Positions 44,801 to 52,180 of a stretch of 64,000 nucleotides of DNA are shown piece by piece. The DNA lies in NCBI RefSeq assembly GCF_900169565.1, contig NZ_LT828648.1, forward strand, positions 3,570,501 through 3,634,500, in the 5' to 3' direction. Position numbers and translations under genes: made by a program. The notes under the pieces were generated by a model. It made no database searches, was not told the origin of the DNA, and saw nothing but the letters and a program-made list of their open reading frames with translations. Source of the DNA: Nitrospira japonica. GTDB taxonomy: Bacteria > Nitrospirota > Nitrospiria > Nitrospirales > Nitrospiraceae. The first letter of the stretch is position 1. Each line of letters opens with the position of its first letter.

Positions 44801-47295
44801 TACAGCCCTTCACCGCAGCCGTATCCGGAATTGCACGCTGCATCGCGCGCGAGTATCCTGAGCTCTCCCCCGAGATCTTCGACCTCGATATCCGCGCGTC
44901 CGATGCCAGCCGTCATGCACGCTTGTTGGCTGCACTCCATACTGCCATTACGGGCGTCGCAGGCTACACCGAGGCGTCGATTCGCGACGGCCAAGCCTTC
45001 ATCCGCCAGATCCATCCGCATGCTATCGAGGAGATTCAGGCGCCTGTTTTCAAACACAACGGCCTCTACGTAATCGTTGGGGGCGCAGGCGCTGTCGGCA
45101 GAGTGCTGAGCCGCCAACTCGCCTCACTCGCGAGAGCGCGGCTCATCTGGTTGGGACGCCGTCCCTTCGACGATTCGGTCGCAGCGCAGGTGACCGAGCT
45201 GGCGCACGTGGGCGGACAATTGAGCTACATGACTGTAGACGCGGCGGCAGTCGACCAACTCGAGGCCGCGTTCGACGAAATCGAAGCGAAGCACGGTGAT
45301 ATCGACGGCATTCTCCATCTTGCGATGGTCCACGAAGTGGCGCGGCTTTCGGAACTCACTGAAGAGCAGATCGCCCGCACGCTCTCATCCAAGTCCGAAT
45401 CGACGTACGCGTTGTACTCGGCCCTGCGCCACCGCGACATCGGCTTCGTCGCGCTCTTCTCATCGGCGGAGGCGTATGTCGGCAACGTCGGCTGGGGGGA
45501 CTATGCGGCAGCGTGCTCGGCGCAGGACGCGTTCGCGCTGTATTGGGCAGACAACGCAGCCTATCCGGTCGTGTCGATCAACTGGGGCTACTGGGAGGGA
45601 GGTGACCCCGAGATCGGTGCTATGCTCGAGGCCAAGGGCGTTCACCCGCTTAAGGCTGGCCAGGGTGTCGCAATCCTCGAGCGCGTCATCGGCCGTCGTT
45701 CCTCGCAAACCATTGCCCTGGACGTCGACGGCGTCGTACTCGAACGGATGGGGTTCGTGCCACACACCACTCGTCGACCGAGCGCCGACGGCGCAGTCAC
45801 AATGGCGGAGACAGTGCCCGCCCCGGAGCCGCCCTCACGCACGCCTGTGACAAAGGACGAGCCTGGGTCACCGAGCGATGAGCCCCTCATCTCGGCATCG
45901 ATGCCGGGAGGAGCTCCCGCTGTGCTTCCGGACGAACACCAACTGAGCTATGCGCTGTCCGATCTGCTGTCGACGGTCCTGAAGATCAGCCGCGCGCGAA
46001 TTGATCCGGATACCGACCTCATCAACTATGGCATCGACTCGCTCACGGTACTCGCCCTGCAGAAGGCATTGGAGGCGAAGGCCGGGACTCTCCCGGCGAC
46101 GCTGTTCATCACCTCGACGACGTTGCGGGCCGTCGCTCAACAATTGCTGCAGCAGCATCCTGCCGCAGCCGGGGCGCTCGTTCCGCTGCCGCCGGCACCG
46201 TCGTGTGTCGGCGCGCCGACACCTACGGTCGCCGGCAGCCCGGCGCCAAGCGGCCGAGCAGCCGCCGAGGCATATGTCCTTGATCGGCACCCTCCTCCGG
46301 ATGTCTCGGACTATCTCGCACAGTACGGCGCAATGTACCGAGACGGTCGGCTGAAAAAGGCGTGCGAGATCGGGCCTAAGCTGGGCCTTCCGGTGGCCGC
46401 CTCTGGGAGGCCTGAGCTCAAGCACCTGCTGATGAACACGAAGTCATGCAATGCCGTCGAGCTTTTCACTATCGGAAGCGGTGCCCCGGTTGTGCTCCTG
46501 CCCGCCGTCGCCCTAACGGCTCCCATCTGGACGCATCAGCTGTCGTCGAGCCTGACGAGCACGATGCAGTTCATCGCACTCCATCCGCCTGGCTACGGCG
46601 CAACAAGTCCCATTCGGGACTGCACAACCAGAGGCATCTCTGAGGTTTTCATGGATATGATCGACGTGCTGTCACCGGAACGGCCTGTCCACTTAGTCGC
46701 CTCCTGTCTCGGTTGCATCTCGGCGATCTACATGACCAGGTCGTTCCCCGACCGGGTGGCGTCGCTGACGCTAGTCGGCGCCTTTCACGATACGTCAGAA
46801 ATGGTGGTGGGCGATCCTAGCCAGCTCACGACAGAACAGTTCACCGAGATGCTCACGACGGCGGTCGACCGCGTGAAAGCCGACTTCGCCGAAGTGAGCC
46901 AGCACCAAGCCGATGGTGGCGTCGTAACGGGTGCATCACCGGCGTTACTCCTCGATAGCTTCTGCGCGAACGCATTGATCGCAATGCGATACCTCAGCGA
47001 GATGCTCTCGCTGTCGCCGCTGCCGTGGCTCGCCGGCATCAAGGCGCCGACCCAGTGCATTGTCGGCTCGAACGATCGCATCGTCAGTACACGCCATTCT
47101 CGAGAGATCGTGGCAGGAGTGCCCGGTGCAGCACTCGTGGAAATCGATGGCGCTGGTCATTTCCCGTACCTGACCCACAGCGAGCAGTTCAATTCGCTGC
47201 TCGATACATTCATTTCGAAGCATGAACGTCGCCAATACGACCGCTCGATCGGCAGCCGCAACGCCAGCACAACGCTGGCCGCGTCACAACTGTGA
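41866..47295 (+). CDS. Trans-AT PKS with terminal thioesterase (ACP-KS-KR-ACP-TE)
   Basis: The 1,809-residue protein starts at a GTG overlapping the previous stop (GTGA). Domains: ACP (~1-85, YGIESV); KS3 (~105-530, DTSCSGSL, EAHAPGT, NIGHL; both His kept although HGTGT is HAPGT); linker ending LPQYPFARERCW (~770); KR (~822-1298, VGGAGAVGR, GDYAAACSAQ, where the usual YxxxN Asn is Cys); ACP (Ser1392, YGIDSL); Pro/Ala linker; thioesterase (~1470-1800). The TE elbow reads VASCLGC, so the nucleophile is Cys1614; Asp1737 (SNDRIV) and His1765 (GAGHF) complete the triad. It should carry out the last extension and release. No AT is present. The N-terminal ACP completes the KS-DH-KR module of the preceding protein. 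Confidence 0.9.
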   Translation: MTSRLTATDVDRAIRQAISIETKIPEDQLREDEPFERYGIESVMSVAIVRHLEDRFGELPKTLLFEYQTLRHLTNYFLEEQGIETAPTQSIPAAPRPKETHTGDIAIIGISGRFPRAANLQEFWANLREGRDCITEIPDRLWDWKQLYDKKPNTERKSYARWGGFLDDSDCFDPLFFNIPNLVAEAMDPQQRLFLEVVHHTLEDAGYTRELLHSKRVGVYVSAMWSDYQHYGTQDASTESSFASIANRTSYFFDFHGPSIALDTSCSGSLTTVHLACESLRSGETDLAIAGGVNITTHPHKYLALSLLGFASTDGRCRSFGADANGYVPGDGVGALLLKPLVDAIADGDRIHAVIKATAINHGGRSSGYTVPSAEAQSELIDAALRKARINPRTIGYVEAHAPGTALGDPIEIRALTDTFRRYTNDSQFCAIGSVKSNIGHLEAAAGFAGIAKVVLQMRHQEIVASLHSDKLNPNIRFEATPFFVQQSLQRWQLPRTGGNGFEAQPRRRAAVSSFGVGGANAHVILEEYPEPVVFRPTRAEQLVVLSAKTDERLRVVIQNMHSHVVRALAPTESHVIAGPLTRDWVLELLSNVSHVRACLLDDADLLTDILSQPTDQDTLIACVQDQLGIALDRKWIERATIGELLASLDHSASEAADGDSRPAYLEQIAYTLQVGREAMRHRFATLVGSLPELAESLRCFLANEPTELTWTGHVPNTAANIASRYEESAYVSRLVSAKRLERLGALWCRGVDISWNEMYTTPKPRRIALPQYPFARERCWVEGAAARISGGSISTPPVRDHAHPNLETRVQSNGAEIERLMFRPRWIPVASLPTQETTVSDAQPGGAVLLVYPIGAEFLVDALKQLLPPSDIYEIVLETRTELVSPTKWTVSLSDADAIGACLEHIEDLRTVYFLGGYHDDEWHPGTMAAFQRLQLQGVRSLVRLVKGLEGRRRAGCSMPRLKVFANRTNRVHSAERIQPFTAAVSGIARCIAREYPELSPEIFDLDIRASDASRHARLLAALHTAITGVAGYTEASIRDGQAFIRQIHPHAIEEIQAPVFKHNGLYVIVGGAGAVGRVLSRQLASLARARLIWLGRRPFDDSVAAQVTELAHVGGQLSYMTVDAAAVDQLEAAFDEIEAKHGDIDGILHLAMVHEVARLSELTEEQIARTLSSKSESTYALYSALRHRDIGFVALFSSAEAYVGNVGWGDYAAACSAQDAFALYWADNAAYPVVSINWGYWEGGDPEIGAMLEAKGVHPLKAGQGVAILERVIGRRSSQTIALDVDGVVLERMGFVPHTTRRPSADGAVTMAETVPAPEPPSRTPVTKDEPGSPSDEPLISASMPGGAPAVLPDEHQLSYALSDLLSTVLKISRARIDPDTDLINYGIDSLTVLALQKALEAKAGTLPATLFITSTTLRAVAQQLLQQHPAAAGALVPLPPAPSCVGAPTPTVAGSPAPSGRAAAEAYVLDRHPPPDVSDYLAQYGAMYRDGRLKKACEIGPKLGLPVAASGRPELKHLLMNTKSCNAVELFTIGSGAPVVLLPAVALTAPIWTHQLSSSLTSTMQFIALHPPGYGATSPIRDCTTRGISEVFMDMIDVLSPERPVHLVASCLGCISAIYMTRSFPDRVASLTLVGAFHDTSEMVVGDPSQLTTEQFTEMLTTAVDRVKADFAEVSQHQADGGVVTGASPALLLDSFCANALIAMRYLSEMLSLSPLPWLAGIKAPTQCIVGSNDRIVSTRHSREIVAGVPGAALVEIDGAGHFPYLTHSEQFNSLLDTFISKHERRQYDRSIGSRNASTTLAASQL

Positions 47296-47319
47296 CATTA
47301 CCAAAGGAGGGAGAGAACC

Positions 47320-48045
47320 ATGCAGAAATTCTCGAGTCATCAGGTTTGGGCGACAGTGTCGGGAAGAGATCGCGATGACATCATGAAGCAGATCGATTCG
47401 CTCGTCTGCTGGGGCGTGCGCGCGATCGAATTCCGCGTAGATTTGATTCCCGAGGCGCTATGGGATTCAATCCTTGGAATCGGAAGCCTACCCGTTCCGT
47501 GGTGGGTCGCACACTTCGGCACGGGCAAGGACGCCGACACGGCCAAGACGGCAATCGCTGAGACGCTTCGGAGCGATGCGGAAGGCGCGATCTTTCATTC
47601 ACGGTGCGAGCACCTGTCGGACCTGATCGCAATGTGCCAAAAGGCGGGACGGCCCTTCGCCGCACCGTATCATAGCCAAAATCCGATGACCCGGAACGAA
47701 GCGATCAGGGAGTTCGAGTATCAGGCGACTCTCACTCCGGCATTCCGCAAGATCGCCGCGCGCGCACGCACGTACGCTGAGGCCGCCGCCATCGTTGACG
47801 CGACGCATACTGCTTCGAAAGCGGGTGGTTCGCCGGTTGTCGGAGCTGTATTCGGTCCGCAGCGCTGGGCGCGCATCGCGTTGCCTCACGCCGGTTCGGC
47901 AATCACCTTTATCCTCGCCCACGCAGTTGAGAACGAAGTCGGAGGAGATGACCAGCAGCTTCACCTGGGGGACATCCATCATCTGTCCGCGGTGAAGGAC
48001 CTGCTCGCCATCCAACGCGGCGCGCATGCGTCCACGATACACTGA
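47320..48045 (+). CDS. Type I 3-dehydroquinate dehydratase homologue
   Basis: The 241-residue product has the class I dehydroquinase features: IEFRVDLI near residue 37 (catalytic Glu region), PYHSQNPMT near 116 (His that assists the Schiff base), FRKIAARA near 143 (Schiff-base Lys), and the C-terminal RIALPHAGSAITF phosphate/substrate loop. In primary metabolism it makes 3-dehydroshikimate. GGAGGGAG precedes the ATG. Its place inside the biosynthetic operon, 24 bases after the thioesterase gene, suggests it feeds a shikimate-type precursor to the assembly line, or dehydrates a related intermediate. That role is inferred. Confidence 0.8.
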   Translation: MQKFSSHQVWATVSGRDRDDIMKQIDSLVCWGVRAIEFRVDLIPEALWDSILGIGSLPVPWWVAHFGTGKDADTAKTAIAETLRSDAEGAIFHSRCEHLSDLIAMCQKAGRPFAAPYHSQNPMTRNEAIREFEYQATLTPAFRKIAARARTYAEAAAIVDATHTASKAGGSPVVGAVFGPQRWARIALPHAGSAITFILAHAVENEVGGDDQQLHLGDIHHLSAVKDLLAIQRGAHASTIH

Positions 48046-48120
48046 TGCTTCGACCTCGGGACAACGGTGCGGATTCCGAGGTCCCGAGCAGCAACTCGAT
48101 GTGAGACCAGGGATGGAGCA

Positions 48121-48762
48121 ATGAGCGCCAAGACTAAATCGAAACGACCGCCACTGACGGCCAACATAAGCATCGACGAATTTCGAGCCTTCTACTGGTA
48201 TCTGCACGAGCTGGTCGAATTCTGTCGGAACAACGGCCTGCCGACGGGCGGCCAAAAGCTCGCCGTGGTCTCTCGGATCGAGCGTTTCATACGTAGCGGT
48301 AAGCGCACGGGACTGGCCGAGTCCACGTCAATCAAGCGCCGCGTCAGCACAGCTCCGCGCGAGCTGTCCATATTGACTGTCGTGGGCAACGACTTCAAAT
48401 GTGACGTGACAGCGCGCAATTTCTTCAAGTCCGTCATCGGTGAACACTTTCATTTCACGGCGCACGTCAATCGTTTCCGACGCGAACGGCTACGCAGAGG
48501 TATTCGGACCACCTATGGCGACCTTGCGCGCGAGTGGTTGGCCGAGCATGAGCGGCGAAAGGATCCGCGCTACAAGTCGAAGATTGAGCGTTCGTGGCAG
48601 TACAATCAATTCGTCCGCGACTTCGCTGCGGACAAGCTGCGAAACAGGGGAAAGGGAATGCGCGGAGCCGCGAAGGCGTGGAACGAGATTCGCGAGCATC
48701 GGGGGCCGCACACCTACGCGGAATACGTAAGAATTACCGAGCGCCGGCAGCCACCGACATGA
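48121..48762 (+). CDS. DUF6434/SAP-like domain protein
   Basis: The 213-residue product (ATG 48121, GGAG before it) has an N-terminal helical part resembling a SAP-type DNA-binding fold (ISIDEFRAFYWYLHELVEFCRNNGLPTGGQKLAVVSRIERFI). Its C-terminal part is the DUF6434 pattern (SWQYNQFVRDFAADKLRNRGKGMRGAAKAW). The middle contains FFKSVIGEHFHFTAHVNRF. It is basic throughout, suggesting nucleic-acid binding. The stop overlaps the next start by four bases (ATGA), so it is translated with the thioesterase. A role as regulator or self-protection factor is possible but unproven; it is an unexpected member of a biosynthetic operon. Confidence 0.7.
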   Translation: MSAKTKSKRPPLTANISIDEFRAFYWYLHELVEFCRNNGLPTGGQKLAVVSRIERFIRSGKRTGLAESTSIKRRVSTAPRELSILTVVGNDFKCDVTARNFFKSVIGEHFHFTAHVNRFRRERLRRGIRTTYGDLAREWLAEHERRKDPRYKSKIERSWQYNQFVRDFAADKLRNRGKGMRGAAKAWNEIREHRGPHTYAEYVRITERRQPPT

Positions 48763-49553
48763 CGATCGCGACGACTGGCCGCTCTCAGTCAGAAGTTGCT
48801 CGGGAGTGGATTGGGCTAAGCCGACCCGCCCACAAGTCGCGGATGCATCTAATCGCATTCCCGTACGCCGGTGGAGGAGCCTCGGTGTATCGACGTTGGC
48901 AAAACGATCTCGCCCACGCCAAATGGCTCGACTTCACAGTTCTCCAATTGCCCGGCCGTGAGACGCGCATTCGGGAGCGGCCGCACAACGATCTGGCGCA
49001 GCTTCTCAAGGAGCTCGAGTGGGCCGTCGGCGCAGCAGTGGATCGGCCTTATGCGCTCTTCGGATATAGCATGGGAGCACTGCTTGCATACGAACTCGCC
49101 GTTCGTCTCGCCGAGAGCCACGCCGCGCCCGAACGTTTGCTGGTCGCTGCACGATGTCCTCCGTGGAGAAACAGGCATCGGCCAGCGGCCATCCCGTCAC
49201 GTGATGCATTGCTTGCATGGGTTCGCCGTCTCGGGGCAACAGCCACCGAGCTGCTCGATACAGACTTGTTCATCGAACGTTTCTTGCCTACACTAGAGGC
49301 CGATATCAGGATCGTCGATGGATTCGCTCGGGACGTGCCGCAGATCCTCCCGTGCCCAATCGATGCCTTCAGTAGCGACGATGATGCGGAGGTTTCCATC
49401 GACGACATGCGATGCTGGGAAACCGCCGCTGGAAGCGGTTTCCGACTTCATCGGCTCGGAGGCGGTCATTTCTTCCTGCACCGCTCTCACAACGAGCTGA
49501 TCGCGCTCATCAATCAGATCCTTGGCAGTCATGCGAGCTCTGGAGGGCGATGA
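48759..49553 (+). CDS. Type II thioesterase
   Basis: The 264-residue alpha/beta-hydrolase is of the editing thioesterase family that removes wrong or stalled acyl groups from carrier domains. Motifs: HLIAFPYAGGGASVYRRW (oxyanion region), QLPGRETRIRE, the nucleophile elbow LFGYSMGALLAYEL, and RLGGGHFFLHRSHNE with the catalytic His. The Asp is in DAFSSDDDAEV. It overlaps the preceding gene by four bases and ends at the start of the halogenase gene. Both start and product are well supported. Confidence 0.93.
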   Translation: MTIATTGRSQSEVAREWIGLSRPAHKSRMHLIAFPYAGGGASVYRRWQNDLAHAKWLDFTVLQLPGRETRIRERPHNDLAQLLKELEWAVGAAVDRPYALFGYSMGALLAYELAVRLAESHAAPERLLVAARCPPWRNRHRPAAIPSRDALLAWVRRLGATATELLDTDLFIERFLPTLEADIRIVDGFARDVPQILPCPIDAFSSDDDAEVSIDDMRCWETAAGSGFRLHRLGGGHFFLHRSHNELIALINQILGSHASSGGR

Positions 49554-50797
49554 TGGATCGGTCGACACGGGTTCTGGTAGTGGGAGGCGGTCCTGCCGGC
49601 TCCACCACAACTACACTTCTGGCGCAGCGCGGGGTTGACGTCATCCTCGCCGAGCGCGAGCAAGGCGCTCGATATCACATTGGCGAATCGCTATTGCCGT
49701 CGTGCCTGCGCATCCTCGACCTTCTCGGCGTCAGAGAGAAAGTTGAGCGCCATGGCTTCGTGCGAAAGGACGGTGGCTACTTCGTTTGGGGCGAACAACC
49801 ATGGGAAGCCGCGTTCGGCTCGTTGACGACGCCGCTGTATGGTTTCCAAGTTGTTCGGTCTGAATTCGACAAGATTCTTATCGATCACGCGAGTAGCCAG
49901 GGCGTCAGCGTCCTTGAAGGTCACGAGGTTAAGCAGCTCGATCTCGTCGACGGCAGGCCCGTTGCAGCCCCTGCCGTCGACAGCGAGGGCAACAGAGTGC
50001 GGTTGACGTTCGACTTCCTAGTTGACGCTACTGGACGCTCTGGTCTGATGGCGACGGGTTATCTCCGCAATCGCTATTATCACAAGGCATTCATGAACGT
50101 GGCCACGTGGGGATACTGGCGGAAAGCGAAGCGTCTTAGCGTCGGGCCCCAAGGGGCGATTGCCACCTGCTCGATTCCGATCGGCTGGATCTGGGCAATC
50201 CCCTTGCACGACGGCCAACTGAGCGTCGACGTCGTCATGCACAAGTCGAAGTTCAAGCCGCTTCGACAGCACCTCAGCCTCGAAGGCGTCTACCGCCACG
50301 CACTCGCATACAGCGAGCTCATTCAGGATCTCATCTCTGGCGGAGAGCTTCAGCTGCCGCTGCGAGCCGAGACAGACTACTCCTACACGGCGGAGGAGTT
50401 TGCAGGGCCGGGCTATTACCTTGTGGGTGATGCCGCTTGCATCCTCGATCCGCTGCTTTCGACCGGCGTCCATATGGCAACTTTTTCCGGTTTGCTGACG
50501 GCCGCCAGCTTGTCGAGTGCCATCTCCGGTGATGTGCCCGCTAGCGACGCCACGCAGTTCTACAGCGCGTCATATCGACGTGCCTACCTCCGCATGATGG
50601 TCGTCGTCGCGTCGTTTTACCAGACACACCGCGGAGCCGAGGCGTATTTCCGGCAGGCGCAGCAGCTCACGAGCCATGACTACAGCGGTGCCGAGCTCGC
50701 CCATGCCTTCTTGCACATCATCTCCGGCATTGAAGACCTGAAGGATATCGAGGATGTGGAGCCGCAGCGGTTGCTTGAGGCGCTCACAAATGTATAA
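49553..50797 (+). CDS. Flavin-dependent halogenase
   Basis: The 414-residue enzyme has the FAD-binding GGGPAGSTTTTLLAQRG at the N-terminus, DATGRSG near residue 165, the WxWxIP halogenase motif GWIWAIPLHDG near 223, and YLVGDAACILDPLLSTGVHMATFSG near 285. The motif set is that of FADH2-dependent halogenases acting on phenolic or pyrrole groups, often while bound to a carrier protein; it lacks the longer insertions of free-tryptophan halogenases. It should add Cl or Br to the pathway intermediate, and needs a flavin reductase that is not encoded nearby. The ATG at 49553 follows GGAGG by six bases; another ATG three bases upstream overlaps the thioesterase stop. Confidence 0.87.
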   Translation: MDRSTRVLVVGGGPAGSTTTTLLAQRGVDVILAEREQGARYHIGESLLPSCLRILDLLGVREKVERHGFVRKDGGYFVWGEQPWEAAFGSLTTPLYGFQVVRSEFDKILIDHASSQGVSVLEGHEVKQLDLVDGRPVAAPAVDSEGNRVRLTFDFLVDATGRSGLMATGYLRNRYYHKAFMNVATWGYWRKAKRLSVGPQGAIATCSIPIGWIWAIPLHDGQLSVDVVMHKSKFKPLRQHLSLEGVYRHALAYSELIQDLISGGELQLPLRAETDYSYTAEEFAGPGYYLVGDAACILDPLLSTGVHMATFSGLLTAASLSSAISGDVPASDATQFYSASYRRAYLRMMVVVASFYQTHRGAEAYFRQAQQLTSHDYSGAELAHAFLHIISGIEDLKDIEDVEPQRLLEALTNV

Positions 50798-50948
50798 GGA
50801 GCACTACTCGTTCATTCAGCACAAAGAGAATTGGACGTCCATGTCGCTGCAGGACATCAATCGAGCCCGCAACAGGATTGACGCCCGAGACCGCCGTCAA
50901 TGGTCTGTACGTCATAACAGAGCCCTGTCTTGGGTTGGCGCGCAGTAA
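50790..50948 (+). CDS. Possible 52-residue peptide
   Basis: An ATG inside the last codons of the halogenase gene opens a 52-residue frame: MYKEHYSFIQHKENW, then SMSLQDINRARNRIDARDRRQW and a short tail. GAGG lies about eight bases before it and the eight-base overlap is of the kind seen in coupled genes. The peptide is charged, mostly helical, and belongs to no family I recognise. It could equally be chance. Confidence 0.3.
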   Translation: MYKEHYSFIQHKENWTSMSLQDINRARNRIDARDRRQWSVRHNRALSWVGAQ

Positions 50949-50970
50949 AGCGAGGGATGCGAGGTAAGCC

Positions 50971-51459
50971 ATGACCCAGAGGCCGAACGTTACCGATGAG
51001 GATGAGATTCGGATCGTTGGGATCGAGGTCCGGACGAGCAATCGTCTCGAGAGCGACCGGAAGACGGCGCGAATTCCCGGTTTGTGGCAGCGATTCTATC
51101 GCGAGCACATAGAGGACCAAGTTCCCCACCGCGTCGCTGACGAGTTCATCTACGAGGCGTACATTGATTACGGGAGTGACCACAACGGCGAATACTCCGT
51201 TGTGCTTGGTGTCCAGGTCGACTCCTTCGACAACGTTCCCCCTGGCATGGCCCGTGCCTTGCTACCGCGCTCGCGATATCTGGTGTTTCCGGCCGTCGGT
51301 GAGATACCCAAGGCCGTGCAACACGCCTGGGGCAACGTGTGGAATCATTTCACGACGCAGGCCGAACATCGACGCTCGTTTCGCGGCGACTACGAGAAGT
51401 TGAAGAAGGACGACAAGGGTGGCTTTGCCGAATGTAACATCTACATTTCGGTCGTTTGA
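50971..51459 (+). CDS. GyrI-like/AraC-type effector-binding domain protein
   Basis: The 162-residue product is a stand-alone effector-binding domain, as at the C-terminus of AraC/MerR activators and in GyrI. It has a beta strand with RIVGIEVRTSN, a helix IPGLWQRFYRE, HNGEYSVVLGVQVDSFDNVP, the strand YLVFPAVGEIP, and NVWNHFTTQ. No DNA-binding domain is fused. Such domains bind small hydrophobic or aromatic molecules, so binding of the cluster's product (sequestration or hydrolysis) is a reasonable guess, not a demonstration. GAGGTAAG precedes the ATG and the next gene follows after six bases. Confidence 0.8.
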   Translation: MTQRPNVTDEDEIRIVGIEVRTSNRLESDRKTARIPGLWQRFYREHIEDQVPHRVADEFIYEAYIDYGSDHNGEYSVVLGVQVDSFDNVPPGMARALLPRSRYLVFPAVGEIPKAVQHAWGNVWNHFTTQAEHRRSFRGDYEKLKKDDKGGFAECNIYISVV

Positions 51460-51465
51460 GCGATC

Positions 51466-52149
51466 ATGGCTTCTGTCAGGTTTCCTGATGATACCCTAGC
51501 GTTCCTTCATGAACTGAAGGACAATAACACGCGCGAATGGTTCTCCGCCCACGTGCAGGATTACCAACAGTGCTGTGTTGAGCCGGCCAAGGCGTTTGTG
51601 ATAGCCGCGGGGCGCGAGCTACGAGAACTGATTCCTGGCATTCACGCAGAGCCGAGCATCATGGGATCCATCTTCCGGATGAACCGGGATGCCCGTTATG
51701 CGAAGGAAACGCCATATAAGACGCACCTCGATTTCTGGTTCTGGGAAGGCGAACGGAACCAAGCAGTCTCCGGCATGTTCGCCCGTGTTGCGCCAGATTT
51801 TTTGGGAATCGGTGCGGGATGCCACGGCTTCGGCAAAGAGCGCCTGCCGATGTTCCGCCGAGCCGTTGCCGACCCGAGGCAGGGAGCTCGTCTGGCCGAA
51901 GTCGCCCGGACCGCCGCGGAGAAGGGCTATGTACTAAAGGGCAAGGCCTACAAGCGCTACCCGAGGGACTTTCGCACTGACGGTCTGGCCGCTGAGTTTC
52001 TTCTTTACGGCGCGCTTTACGTACACGTCGACGAGCCGGTCCGGTTGGTGACTCGAAACGGTGCCATGCTTGAGGCCTGCGTCCGCCACTGGCGCGAGCT
52101 CGCCGCCTTGCACGAGTGGATCACTGAGTTCGTTCAGTACGCGCGTTGA
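51466..52149 (+). CDS. DUF2461-family protein
   Basis: The 227-residue protein matches the DUF2461 pattern: FLHELKDNNTREWFSAHVQDYQQ at the start, IFRMNRDARYAKETPYKTHLDFWFWEG in the centre, and YPRDFRTDGLAAEFLLYGALYVH later. The family is widespread, cytosolic and of unknown biochemical role. It is the last plus-strand gene of the block, six bases after the effector-binding gene, and is convergent with the phosphopantetheinyl transferase gene. Membership is clear; a link to the pathway is not. Confidence 0.82.
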   Translation: MASVRFPDDTLAFLHELKDNNTREWFSAHVQDYQQCCVEPAKAFVIAAGRELRELIPGIHAEPSIMGSIFRMNRDARYAKETPYKTHLDFWFWEGERNQAVSGMFARVAPDFLGIGAGCHGFGKERLPMFRRAVADPRQGARLAEVARTAAEKGYVLKGKAYKRYPRDFRTDGLAAEFLLYGALYVHVDEPVRLVTRNGAMLEACVRHWRELAALHEWITEFVQYAR

Positions 52150-52180
52150 GCGATGGGGGATCCAGTAAAGCAAGCCCGGT

